NCBI RefSeq assembly: GCF_000284295.1
Contig: NC_017093.1
Coordinates: forward strand, 4,774,001 to 4,838,000
Source of the DNA: Actinoplanes missouriensis 431
GTDB lineage: Bacteria; Actinomycetota; Actinomycetes; Mycobacteriales; Micromonosporaceae
Length of the DNA stretch: 64,000 nucleotides
Direction: 5' to 3'
The translations under genes and the position numbers were made by a program. Positions within the stretch are counted from its first letter, which is position 1; each line of letters starts with the position of its first letter. The notes under the pieces were generated by a model, which did not search any database, was not told where the DNA came from, and was given only the letters and a program-made list of their open reading frames with translations. Positions 45,320-54,521 of this stretch are shown piece by piece.

Positions 45320-46440
45320 GCCGTTTCTTCCTCAGCTACGCGCACTCCGCGCCCCTGGCCACCTCCGGGCGGCGCGACACGGACACCGACGTGTGGGTGC
45401 GCCGCTGCTTCGAGAACCTGTCCCGGGCGGTCGCCGACCGGACCGGCGCCGAGCCGGCCGACGTGGGTTTCGCCGACTACCTGCTGGAGCCCGGGACCGA
45501 CTGGAAAGCGCTGATCACCGAGCAGCTCGCCCGGTCCGCCGTGTTCGTGCCGCTCTACTCCCCCGGCTACTTCAACAAGTCCTGGCCGATGCGCGAGCGG
45601 GCCGTCTTCCTGGACCGGCTCGGCCGCGCGTTCCCCGGCCGGCCGGACCGGGCCCGCGCGCACATCATCGAGGTGCTCTGGATCCCGCTGCCCGCCGGCG
45701 ACCGGATGGCCGAGGTGAGTGCCGCGCTTCCGCTCGGCGCCGGCATCGAGGAGTACGCCGAGAACGGTCTCCGCGTCCTCGGGATGCTCGCGTCCTACCA
45801 GCATCACTACCACCGGATCATCGACAAGCTCGCCCAGCAGATCGTCCACGTGGGCGCGCACAGTCAGCTGCCGCCGTCCCGGGCGGTGCCGATCGACGAG
45901 ATCCCCGTGCCGGACACGCGCTCACCGGACACCCCGTTCGTGGTGGCGGTGCTCAGCGGGCGCGGCACACTGTGGAAACCGTACGGCGGGGTGCTCGATC
46001 CGCCGGTCGCCGAGTTCGCCGCCACCGTCGCGGAACGTCTCGGGCTGCCCACCCGGACCGTCGACCAGTCCGGCGACCTGAAATCCCTGGACGACTCGCC
46101 GGCGGTGGTCCTGGTCGAGCCGCGGCGCGAGGACCGGCTCGGGGCGCTGCGCGGTCACCTGCACCGGTGGGTGACCCCGATCGTGGTGACCGGCGCGCAG
46201 GACTCGGGCTGTAACGAGGTGACGGCGTCCCGGTTGGAGGCGCTCGGCGCGGCCCGGGTCTATCAGGTGTCCGACGTCGGGCAACTCGCTGATCTGATGC
46301 CGTCGGCGGTGAGCGAGGCCCGCCGCCACTATCTTCGGCGGGCTGCCGTGCACAGCCGGGACGCGGCAGCGCGGCCCACGCTGCACGGGTCCGTGATCCC
46401 CGCCACCGTCACGACCGGGAGAAGCAGCAGCGATGACTGA
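45316..46440 (+). CDS. fxsC: TIR-like protein FxsC
   Basis: 374 aa. A TIR-like N-terminus (SRFFLSYAHSAPLATSGRRD, SAVFVPLYSPGYFNKSWPM, REWAVF-type RERAVFLDR) and a second domain from about residue 205 (PFVVAVLSGRGTLWKPYGGV, VTPIVVTGAQDSG) with a similar strand-helix pattern. A component of FxS systems. Overlaps fxsT by 8 bases, and its start overlaps the broken small gene. Confidence 0.9.
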   Translation: MSRFFLSYAHSAPLATSGRRDTDTDVWVRRCFENLSRAVADRTGAEPADVGFADYLLEPGTDWKALITEQLARSAVFVPLYSPGYFNKSWPMRERAVFLDRLGRAFPGRPDRARAHIIEVLWIPLPAGDRMAEVSAALPLGAGIEEYAENGLRVLGMLASYQHHYHRIIDKLAQQIVHVGAHSQLPPSRAVPIDEIPVPDTRSPDTPFVVAVLSGRGTLWKPYGGVLDPPVAEFAATVAERLGLPTRTVDQSGDLKSLDDSPAVVLVEPRREDRLGALRGHLHRWVTPIVVTGAQDSGCNEVTASRLEALGAARVYQVSDVGQLADLMPSAVSEARRHYLRRAAVHSRDAAARPTLHGSVIPATVTTGRSSSDD

Positions 46441-49400
46441 GCATCAGCACGGCAAAGTGGTGACGTTCTACTCGTTCAAGGGCGGCACCGGGCGCACCAT
46501 GGCGCTGGCGAACGTCGCCTGGATCCTGGCCGCCAACGGCAAACGGGTGCTGGTCGCCGACTGGGACCTGGAGTCGCCCGCCCTGCACCGCTTCTTCGAG
46601 CCGTTCATGAAACCCGAGGCGCTGGAGACCACCGGCGGGATCATCGACATGATCCGGACGTACGAGATGAAGGCGGACCAGGCCGCCCAGCGCAAGGCCG
46701 GCTGGCACCGGGATTTCGCCAAGGTCCATCGGTACGCGTTCTCGCTGGAGTGGGAGAACTTCCCCGGCGAGGGCCAGCTCGACTTCATCTCGGCCGGCCG
46801 GCAGAACCAGGACTACGCGACCACGCTGACCGGGATGAACTGGGACGACTTCTACGGCCGGCTGGAGGGGGGCGAGTTCCTCGACGCGCTCGGCGAGGAC
46901 ATGCGCGCCCACTACGACTACACGCTGATCGACAGCCGGACCGGGCTCAGCGACGTCGCCGACATCTGCACGATCCAGCTCCCGGACACCCTCGTCGACT
47001 GCTTCACCTTCGCCGAGCAGGGCATCGACGGCGCCGCGAAGGTCGCCGCGTCCATCGAGCACAAACACGCCCGGCGCGGCATCCGGATCCTGCCGGTGCC
47101 GATGCGCGTCGACCCGGCGGAGAAGGAGAAGGCGGACGCCGGGCGGGCCTTCGCGATGCAGCGGTTCCCGGGTCTGCCGGCCGGGATGGGGAACACCGAG
47201 CGGCGGCGGTACTGGAATGCGGTGGAGGTGCCCTATCGGCCCTTCTACGCGTACGAGGAGATCCTCGCGACGTTCGGCGACTCCCCCGGTCAGGCCACGT
47301 CGCTGCTGGCCGCCTACGAGAGGCTGACCGCGGAGATCACCCGGGGCGAGGTCACCGCCCTGCCCGAGCTGGACGAGACGCTGCGCGCCCGGACCGTGGC
47401 CCGGTTCGTCCGCCAGGTCTCGCACACCGCGGAGAAGGTGACGCTGCACTACGCGCCGGAGGACTCCGCCTGGGCCGAGTGGGTCGCCGGCGCGCTGGCC
47501 GCGGCCGGGCTGCACGTGCACGAGCCGGACAGCCCGGAGGCCGCCGACGACGGCGGCACCCGGATCACGCTGATCTCGCACAGCAATCCGACCGGCCCGC
47601 CCGAGCTGGTGCCCCGCGACCGCAGCCGCCCGCGACCGGCGCGTGCCGTCTACGTCGACGACCTGTCGCCGCTGCCGAACTACCCGGCCGCGTCCTCGGC
47701 GTTCCTCAGCAACAAGACCGCCGAACAGGCCCTCGATCGGGTGTTGCGCCTGGTCGGGCGCACCCTGCACGACGTGGATCCGCAGGAGATCGGGGCCCGT
47801 TACCCGGGCAGCCCGCCGGTCGAGTTCCAGGCCCTGGCTCGCAACGCCCGGTTCACCGGGCGCGAGGCCGACCTGCGTGACCTGCGCTCCCAGCTGCGCG
47901 GCGAGAAGAAGGTGGTGCTCTCCGGCCCGAAACCGGTCGCGCTGCAGGGCATGGGCGGCATCGGGAAGACCCAGGTCGCGCTGGAGTACGCGCACCGTTT
48001 CAAGAACGCCTACGACGTGGTGTGGTGGATCGACGCCGAGCAGGCCACCTTCATCGACATCTCGCTCGCCGACCTCGGTGAGCGCCTGCAGCTGCCGCTG
48101 CCGCAGTCCAGCGTCACCGACAAGGCGATGTCCGTGATCAGCGCGTTGGAGCAGGGCGCGCCGCACCCGCGCTGGCTGCTCATCTTCGACAACGCCGAAG
48201 AGATCGAGCAGGTGCAGCGGTTCGTCCCGGACGGCACCGGCCACGTGCTGATCACCTCCCGGAACACGCAGTGGGGCGACTACGCCCGGCCGGTGCAGAT
48301 CGACGTCTTCCAGCGCCGAGAGAGCATCGCCCACCTGCGGCAACGTGTCACCACGATCCGGCCGGACCAGGCCGACCAGGTCGCCGAGGCGCTCGGGGAC
48401 CTGCCGATCGCGGTGGCGGCCACCGGTGCGTGGCTCGCCGAGACCGGCGAGGACGTCACCGGGTACCTGCGGCGGGTCGAGCAGGCCGGCCCGGACAGGG
48501 CGGTCGACGAGGTGTGGAACCTCTCGCTGGAGCTGCTGGCGAAGCGGTCCAAGGCCGCGTACCGGCTGTTGCAGCTCTGCTCGGTGCTGGCGCCGGAGAT
48601 CTCCCTCGACCTGATCCAGAGCGACGAGCTGGCCGGCCTGCTCAGCAGGTACGACCGGCTGGTGTCCGAGCGCGCCTACCGGTTCACGCTGGTGCAGCAC
48701 ATCAACAAGCTGGCGCTGCTCAAACTGGACCGCAGCCGCAGCCAGATCCAGGTGCACCGGCTGCTGCAGCACGTGGTCCGCAAGCGGATGAGCGCGGCCG
48801 AACTCAGCGAGGCCCGGCACGACGTGCACCTGGTGCTGACCGGGCTGCGCCCGCGCTACGAGATCGACGACTCGCGGTCGTGGGAACGGTTCCGGATGCT
48901 CTGGCCGCACCTGGAGGTCTCCCAGGCGGCCACCTGCGGCGAGGAACTGGTCCGCCAGCTGATAATCGACCGGGTGCGCTACCTCTGGTACAACGGCGGC
49001 CTCCAGGAGGGCCGGGACCTCGGCGACCAGATCGACGAGCGCTGGACCCGGATGCTCACGACGATCACCGAGCCGGACACCCGGGAGACGCTGCACCGGC
49101 AGATCCTGCACCTGCGCTTCAACGTCGCGAACATCCTGCGGCAGATGGCCCACTTCGAGGAGTCGCTGGCCCTCGACGGCGAGGTGCTCGACGAGCAGCT
49201 CCGCCTGCTCGGCCCCACCCATCCGCACACCCTGATGACCGCCGGTGGTCTCGCCGCCGACCTGCGCGCCGTCGGACGCTACGCCGAGGCCCGAGACCGG
49301 GACGAGCAGACGTACGCGACGTGGATGGAGAACTTCGGCGACGACGCGCCGCGCACCCTGATGGCGCTGAGCAACCTGGCCGCCACTCATCGGCTCGCCG

Positions 49401-50290
49401 GTGACTTCCGGGCGGCCCGGGCGCTCGACCAGGATCTGTGGGAGCGCAACAAGGAGATCAGCGGCGAGACCCACCCGGTCACCCTGGGCAACGGCTCGGA
49501 CCTCGGCCGGGACCTGCGCGAGGCCGGCGAATACCAGCGGTCCGTGGAGGTGCTCGAACAGATCGCCGGCCAGTACACCGAGGTGTTCGGGCCGACCACC
49601 TACCGGACCCTCAGCGCCCAGGCGAACCTGGCCGTCTCGCTGCGCAGCGCCGGCCGCCCGGAACAGGCCGCCAGACTGCTCGACGAAGTGTACGAGCAGC
49701 TCAACGAGGTGGTCGGGCCGTCCAACCCGGACACCCTGGCGTGCCGGCTGAGCCGCGCGGTCAGCCTGCTCGCGGTCGGGGCGGTGCCCAGCGCGATCAG
49801 CGAGTTCGAGGAGGTACGCCGCAACTACGGCGAAAGCCTCGGCCGGCGGCACCCGCACACGCTGATCTGCCTCAACAACCTGGCGGCCGCCCACCGCGCC
49901 GCCGGTGACCTGGCCACCGCGCTGGGGTTCGCCCGGGACGCCACCCGTGATCTCGGCGAGGTGCTCGGGGCGGATCACCCGTACACCCTGGCGGCCGGCC
50001 TCAACCTGGCGATCCTGTACGCCGAGACCGGCGAGATCCGCACCGCGCTGAACACCGTCGAACCGACCATGCGGGCGCACCGTGACGTGCTCGGCCCGGA
50101 GCATCCGGACACCCTGCGCTGCGCGGTGAACCAGGCGATGATGCGGCGCGCGGTCGGCGAGCAGGCGTCCGCCGAGGACGGTTACGCCGGTGAGCGGTTG
50201 ATCGCCGCACTCGGCGCGCACCACCCGGCGGTCGTCGCGATGCAGGAAGGCAGGTACCTGCACCGCATGCTCGACCCGCACCCGTTCTGA
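46433..50290 (+). CDS. fxsT: FxsT: ParA-like, TIR-like, NB-ARC and tetratricopeptide protein
   Basis: 1285 aa. A ParA/MinD-like ATPase has a deviant Walker A KGGTGRT (residues 16-22) and VLVADWDLESP. A TIR-like stretch at about 330-400 (VTLHYAPEDSAWAEWVAGAL) is followed by an NB-ARC domain with P-loop LQGMGGIGKTQVAL (about 505) and LLIFDNAEE. The last third (about 880-1280) is a long run of Kinesin-light-chain-like TPRs (LGPTHPHTLM, LGPEHPDTLR). This is the fxs system's large STAND-type protein, suggesting a sensing or immunity-like role for the cluster. Coupled to fxsC. Confidence 0.93.
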   Translation: MTEHQHGKVVTFYSFKGGTGRTMALANVAWILAANGKRVLVADWDLESPALHRFFEPFMKPEALETTGGIIDMIRTYEMKADQAAQRKAGWHRDFAKVHRYAFSLEWENFPGEGQLDFISAGRQNQDYATTLTGMNWDDFYGRLEGGEFLDALGEDMRAHYDYTLIDSRTGLSDVADICTIQLPDTLVDCFTFAEQGIDGAAKVAASIEHKHARRGIRILPVPMRVDPAEKEKADAGRAFAMQRFPGLPAGMGNTERRRYWNAVEVPYRPFYAYEEILATFGDSPGQATSLLAAYERLTAEITRGEVTALPELDETLRARTVARFVRQVSHTAEKVTLHYAPEDSAWAEWVAGALAAAGLHVHEPDSPEAADDGGTRITLISHSNPTGPPELVPRDRSRPRPARAVYVDDLSPLPNYPAASSAFLSNKTAEQALDRVLRLVGRTLHDVDPQEIGARYPGSPPVEFQALARNARFTGREADLRDLRSQLRGEKKVVLSGPKPVALQGMGGIGKTQVALEYAHRFKNAYDVVWWIDAEQATFIDISLADLGERLQLPLPQSSVTDKAMSVISALEQGAPHPRWLLIFDNAEEIEQVQRFVPDGTGHVLITSRNTQWGDYARPVQIDVFQRRESIAHLRQRVTTIRPDQADQVAEALGDLPIAVAATGAWLAETGEDVTGYLRRVEQAGPDRAVDEVWNLSLELLAKRSKAAYRLLQLCSVLAPEISLDLIQSDELAGLLSRYDRLVSERAYRFTLVQHINKLALLKLDRSRSQIQVHRLLQHVVRKRMSAAELSEARHDVHLVLTGLRPRYEIDDSRSWERFRMLWPHLEVSQAATCGEELVRQLIIDRVRYLWYNGGLQEGRDLGDQIDERWTRMLTTITEPDTRETLHRQILHLRFNVANILRQMAHFEESLALDGEVLDEQLRLLGPTHPHTLMTAGGLAADLRAVGRYAEARDRDEQTYATWMENFGDDAPRTLMALSNLAATHRLAGDFRAARALDQDLWERNKEISGETHPVTLGNGSDLGRDLREAGEYQRSVEVLEQIAGQYTEVFGPTTYRTLSAQANLAVSLRSAGRPEQAARLLDEVYEQLNEVVGPSNPDTLACRLSRAVSLLAVGAVPSAISEFEEVRRNYGESLGRRHPHTLICLNNLAAAHRAAGDLATALGFARDATRDLGEVLGADHPYTLAAGLNLAILYAETGEIRTALNTVEPTMRAHRDVLGPEHPDTLRCAVNQAMMRRAVGEQASAEDGYAGERLIAALGAHHPAVVAMQEGRYLHRMLDPHPF

Positions 50291-50709
50291 CCGCGTCCTA
50301 CACCCATTCAGTGGTTCGCCCCTCTCTGGAGGGTCACACCGATCCGAAATCGCAGAATCTACCGGCGGGGTAGTCAACTGAGCGCTATCATGCGTGCGAC
50401 GTGGCGGCGACCGTCATGAACGTCCGTTGCGTTGGCGCGACCGCGAGTCCGTGCCCGTAACCTTGTTCTGCCAGCGTTTCGTTGTATGATCGTGCACCGC
50501 CGGAACCCTGATGAACGTGCCGCCGGCATTGGCTCGCATTGACTTTATGGCTATTATCCCGGTCAACCTGATTTTGAGATTCGGTTACGTGAGTCACTCG
50601 TTGTGGGCACACGACGCCTGCGGCGATCCGGATTGGCAATGCCGTCGAGCAAGTCACGATCTGTCTACCTCGCCGGCACACTCGAATGCTTCTGCAGAAA
50701 GCTGATTAA
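50291..50709. other. Intergenic region without a supported gene
   Basis: No coding frame here has convincing features. Composition drops from about 50400 on: stretches such as GCATTGACTTTATGGCTATTA are unlike the GC-rich flanks, and the change continues through the next two genes. Confidence 0.6.
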
Positions 50710-51054
50710 ATGGAAAGAATCGTTCGCCGGCTGGGTGTCGTGCCCAGGCAACGATGCGACCGGAATTATGCTTGCCCGGACGTCCTTCTTCTGGAGAGTG
50801 GTAACGTCTATGTGATCGGGCGCCGGGTGGATTCGGCCGCATACCGTGATCTGCTGTCCTGGGATGCGCGGGTCGGCGCTGACGAGGAAGTCGTCCTGCT
50901 ACCCCGTGAGGTCTACCGCGCCGCGCTGCTCGCGGATGTCCGGAGTCGACCCCTGGAGCTGGCGAAAGATCTCGTTCGCGATTGGATGCTGTCAATCCGT
51001 CGCCTGATCCGGCAGTGGACGCTGTATAGCGAGGCCGTCTTCAGGTTCGGATAG
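50710..51054 (+). CDS. Hypothetical protein (114 aa)
   Basis: 114 aa: RRLGVVPRQRCDRNYACPDV, LLLESGNVYVIGRRV, then SWDARVGADEEVVLLPREVY and an Arg-rich C-terminus. The pattern of 'CPDVLLLESGNVYVIG' recurs in small actinobacterial proteins of unknown role, but I do not recognise a named family. ATG 50710 with a weak AGAAAG upstream. Its last 63 bases overlap the convergent DUF6082 gene, so one of the two 3' ends may be wrong. Confidence 0.5.
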   Translation: MERIVRRLGVVPRQRCDRNYACPDVLLLESGNVYVIGRRVDSAAYRDLLSWDARVGADEEVVLLPREVYRAALLADVRSRPLELAKDLVRDWMLSIRRLIRQWTLYSEAVFRFG

Positions 51055-51735
51055 CGAATGCCGGTCGGTCCGGCTCACGGACGCCGGTCCGACCGGACTT
51101 GAAACCGCCGATTCGGCATCGGCCGTGCCCGGAGATGCGATGCCCTCGGCCGGTGCGGCCGCAGAGTCCCGGAAGCTTTTCCAGGCTATTGCGAGGAAAC
51201 GGTCGCGCCGGCGAGTTCGGTGACCGATCCAGAAGGCACCCACGTCGTGCCACCAATCACGTGCTATCTCATCCGCGAAGAGCTCGTCGAATGCGATTTT
51301 CAAGGATGACTCATCCAATTCCCCGAGATCCCAGAGTAAAAGCCAGTGGGAGCTCCAGAGATTGCAGGTCAGCCTGCGTCGCCAGCGCTGGCTCCCCGCA
51401 CGGCCGGGCTCTCTCCTCTGATAGCTGAGGTCCGGCTCCGCGAGCATCAGTTTGATCAGCTCGAAGTGCCGTTCACGGGCGCTGGCGGTCCTCGCCCACA
51501 TTACTTGACGCCACTGGAAGGTCACGGAAACCACTACTCCGCAGAGCGCCAGTCCGGATAGGACCGTCGATATCACGCCATAGGATTGCCCCATGTCGGA
51601 GAGGGTTTTCCAATCCTGTCCCGCCACCCCCCGGAGCAGGAACGGGAACGCCAGGATGACGGAAAGGAAGAGCGTCACCGTCACTGTGATCAGGAGCCCG
51701 ATGGTCCATCGGGAACGCGGCAGCCGAGAATACAT
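50992..51735 (-). CDS. DUF6082 family membrane protein
   Basis: 247 aa. Two N-terminal transmembrane helices (IGLLITVTVTLFLSVILAFP, then VISTVLSGLALCGVVVSVTF), followed by QWRQVMWARTASARERHFEL and a helical region with FADEIARDWWHDVGAFWIGH, the DUF6082 pattern. The tail from about residue 200 is Ser/Pro-rich. Lower GC than most neighbours. Function unknown. ATG 51735. Confidence 0.8.
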   Translation of the reverse strand: MYSRLPRSRWTIGLLITVTVTLFLSVILAFPFLLRGVAGQDWKTLSDMGQSYGVISTVLSGLALCGVVVSVTFQWRQVMWARTASARERHFELIKLMLAEPDLSYQRREPGRAGSQRWRRRLTCNLWSSHWLLLWDLGELDESSLKIAFDELFADEIARDWWHDVGAFWIGHRTRRRDRFLAIAWKSFRDSAAAPAEGIASPGTADAESAVSSPVGPASVSRTDRHSLSEPEDGLAIQRPLPDQATD

Positions 51736-51777
51736 ACGCTCAGTGTCGCATTGACTACACAGTGTTCCCTCGATCCG

Positions 51778-52857
51778 TTAGCCGGGTGCCAGGAACCCCG
51801 TGAGGGCGTCGGCCGTGTGCGCAGCGCCCTTGTCGGTCATGTGGATGAGGTCGTCGCAGTACAGGCCGAGCCGGTTGTCCGCGGACGGCGCGGGCTGCCG
51901 GGCCGACAGGTCGAAGTAGCTGACCGCGTCGTCCTCGGCGGCGACCTCCGCCCATGCCTGCGCCACCCGGCTGAAACCCCGGTCCCGCGCCGGGCCGACC
52001 CGTGGCGACCCGTAGATCACGAACGACGGATCCGTGCCGGCGTGCGCGCGGACCGCTTTGACGATCATTTGCAGGTTGCGCTTCACGGTGGCGGCCGGCA
52101 CCCCGGTACGCCAGTCGTTCACGCCGAGCTGCAGGATCACCAGGTGCGGGCGGATCGTGGCCAGGCTCGGGGCCCACGCGTCGATGCGTGCGGCGAAACT
52201 GCCGGTGGTCCGGCCGCCGTGGCCGCCGTTCCAGACCTGGATGCCACGGCTCTCGTCGCCGTCGAACGTGACGAAGCCGGTGACCCGGCCACGCCCGGTG
52301 ACCGTCACGGTGTGGCGGCCGGCCTCGAGCGGTCCGGACCCGGCCGGTGGCATCGGGCGGCCGTCGACGGTCACGGTCAGCGTGGCGCCGGGAGCGTGCC
52401 ACACCCGTACGCTGGTGCCGGTGAACTCGTGGGTGAGCGAGCCGCCGTCCAGGTCGTACCCTTTCAGCGCCCAGCCGTCCTCGGGCGGCGCCGGCCGGCC
52501 GCCGGTCGCCGCCACCGGCCACTGCGGCGGGCGACCCCAGGCCGCCACGAAGTTCGCGCCGCCGGGCGCGCCGGCCACCGGGAAGGCGGACCGCAGGTTC
52601 TCCGCGAGCATCGTGACGTATCCACGGCCGTAGACCGAGCCCACGCCCTCCGTGCTGGACGAGCCGATCACGGCGACGACGGCGGGCTCGTACCGCCGGT
52701 TCGCCAGCGCGGCGTGCCAGGACAGCAGCGCCAGCCGGTCGGTCGGCGGGTCCGCCGCGCGGGCGGCCGGCGCGGTGGCCGCGCCCGCGGCGATCCCGGC
52801 CGCCACCGAGCCCCCGGCGACCGCCGCCGCGCGTATGAAGTTCCGTCGATCCGGCAT
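51778..52857 (-). CDS. Tat-exported SGNH/GDSL-type hydrolase
   Basis: 359 aa. Tat signal RRNFIRAAAVAGGSVAAGIA, cleavage near ARAADP. The SGNH blocks are altered at block I (VIGSSSTEG in place of GDS), with the Gly in GRGYVTML, Asn in LQLGVNDWRTG and the C-terminal Asp-His pair in DDLIHMTDKG. A beta-rich insert at about residues 120-215 looks like a carbohydrate- or surface-binding module. Probably an extracellular esterase on acylated carbohydrate. Confidence 0.87.
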   Translation of the reverse strand: MPDRRNFIRAAAVAGGSVAAGIAAGAATAPAARAADPPTDRLALLSWHAALANRRYEPAVVAVIGSSSTEGVGSVYGRGYVTMLAENLRSAFPVAGAPGGANFVAAWGRPPQWPVAATGGRPAPPEDGWALKGYDLDGGSLTHEFTGTSVRVWHAPGATLTVTVDGRPMPPAGSGPLEAGRHTVTVTGRGRVTGFVTFDGDESRGIQVWNGGHGGRTTGSFAARIDAWAPSLATIRPHLVILQLGVNDWRTGVPAATVKRNLQMIVKAVRAHAGTDPSFVIYGSPRVGPARDRGFSRVAQAWAEVAAEDDAVSYFDLSARQPAPSADNRLGLYCDDLIHMTDKGAAHTADALTGFLAPG

Positions 52858-52874
52858 GTCAGTCGCCCCCCGAT

Positions 52875-54395
52875 CTACATGCGACTTGTCCGCAGTGTGG
52901 GCGAGGATGCCTCATCGGAGCAATAGACGGATCGGTTGGTTTGGGTGCGTTTGTTCTCATACATCCGGGTGTCTGCGGCGGCCAGCAGGACGTCCGGGGC
53001 GACGGTCTCCCGCTGGGTCCAGACGGTGGTGCCCAACGCGGTCGAGACGCGGAGCGTCTCGCCACGCCAGCTGATCGGCTCGGCCAGGGCGCGCACGATC
53101 CGGGAGCCCAGCGCGTACGCGGTGTCACTGTCCGCATCCGGACAGAAGATGAGGAACTCGTCACCACCGATACGGGCGACAACGTCACCCTCCCGGACCG
53201 CACCTGCGATCCGCCGTGCGGTGGCACGCAGCACCGCGTCGCCGGCCTCGTGACCGTACCGGTCGTTGATCGGCTTGAACTCGTTGAGGTCGCAGTAGAG
53301 CAGCGCGAGATCACCCCCGCGCCCGTCGGCGTGCCGCTCGATCGCCCGTTCCATCAGCGTGAACAGCTCGCGGCGGTTGATCAGCCCGGTCAGCTCGTCG
53401 TGCGCGGCCTGATGCGCCAGAGCCCGCTGGTCGCGGCTGCGCTGCACGTTGAGCCGCCCGATCCGGATCAGCACGAGCGGAATCGTCAGCATCGGGGCCA
53501 GGGTGAGCAGCAGGCCGTCGGGCGGTGAGCCGGTCAGCTGACCGATCGCGCCCACCACCGGGATCAGCAGCATGGCCGCGCCGAACATGCTCAGCTGCAT
53601 CTTCGGCGTGCCGCCGGTGGCGCATCGCTGCGGGCTCATCAGGCGGACCGCGCTCGGGTGCAGCCCGGCCGCGCCGAGGCTGAGGTACCCGAGCGCGAAC
53701 AGCAGCGCCGGCACCGACCCCTGCGAGCCCGAGCCGGCCGGCAGCATGTGCACCGCCGCCGTGCCGAGCAGGGTCATGCCCAGCGCGCCGAACAGGTACC
53801 AGAGGCTGACCTGTCCCCGGCCGCTGGTCCGGGCGACGCGCAGCAGGGCGCCGCAGATGCCGAAGAGCACCAGCAGCTGGGTCAGCACGAACAGTTGCGT
53901 CGCGGTGTCCTGACCGGCGGCCAGCAGCCGGGGACGGAACAGGAACTCCCAGACCGGCGTGGCGAGCGCGACGCCCCAGACCGCGGCGTCGATCGTGCCG
54001 CTCGCGTCCCGCGGGGTGTGCCGGAGCACGATCATCAGGCTGGCGGCGAGGAAGAAGACGTACCCCGCCATCTGCGGCGGCACGGCCATCCAGTCCGGCG
54101 GAGTCTGCGCGCCACCGGCGATCGCGGCGGGCAGGTACCAGGCCGCGTTGGCGATGCTGAGCATCGCCAGCGCGAGCACGGTGAGCATCCAGGGACGCCG
54201 GTCCGGCAGGGCGTTGATGCGTACGCCCAGCGCGATCGCGATCGCCGCGATGACCCCGGAGAGCAGGAGGAGCACCAGGCGTACCGGCTCGGGGCCGGTC
54301 AGATAGGCGCCGGCGAAGACCGCGGACAGCACGAGGAAACCGACCGGCATGCCGAGCCGGGCCCACCGGCCGTCAGGTTTCACGGCCGCCACCAT
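52875..54395 (-). CDS. Membrane-bound diguanylate cyclase (GGDEF)
   Basis: 506 aa. About eight or nine hydrophobic segments fill residues 15-310, resembling a MASE-type sensor. The GGDEF domain begins at DELTGLINRRELF and has RIGGDEFLIF intact. REGD lies exactly five residues before GGDEF, the allosteric RxxD I-site for product inhibition. It should make cyclic di-GMP from GTP at the membrane. GTG or ATG start at 54395 is inferred from the first hydrophobic segment. No EAL domain. Confidence 0.92.
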   Translation of the reverse strand: MVAAVKPDGRWARLGMPVGFLVLSAVFAGAYLTGPEPVRLVLLLLSGVIAAIAIALGVRINALPDRRPWMLTVLALAMLSIANAAWYLPAAIAGGAQTPPDWMAVPPQMAGYVFFLAASLMIVLRHTPRDASGTIDAAVWGVALATPVWEFLFRPRLLAAGQDTATQLFVLTQLLVLFGICGALLRVARTSGRGQVSLWYLFGALGMTLLGTAAVHMLPAGSGSQGSVPALLFALGYLSLGAAGLHPSAVRLMSPQRCATGGTPKMQLSMFGAAMLLIPVVGAIGQLTGSPPDGLLLTLAPMLTIPLVLIRIGRLNVQRSRDQRALAHQAAHDELTGLINRRELFTLMERAIERHADGRGGDLALLYCDLNEFKPINDRYGHEAGDAVLRATARRIAGAVREGDVVARIGGDEFLIFCPDADSDTAYALGSRIVRALAEPISWRGETLRVSTALGTTVWTQRETVAPDVLLAAADTRMYENKRTQTNRSVYCSDEASSPTLRTSRM

Positions 54396-54521
54396 CGCCC
54401 GGCACTGCGCGATCTTGAGGTTTTCCGAATATGACGGAACCTGTCATCTCCCTGTTAGCGCCGCTGCCATACCCTGTGGCTCCCGGTCGATGACCGGCGC
54501 GAATCCTTGAGGAGGGCCTGC

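Noticed and set aside
43641..46214. 857-aa plus-strand frame across fxsB and fxsC
   Set aside because: An Arg/Gly-rich shadow frame. Only its short piece near 45186-45268 is meaningful, as the middle part of the broken small gene.
46409..50377. 1322-aa open frame antisense to fxsT
   Set aside because: It mirrors the fxsT codons and has Val/Arg/Gln-rich composition typical of antisense frames in GC-rich DNA; no domain is visible.
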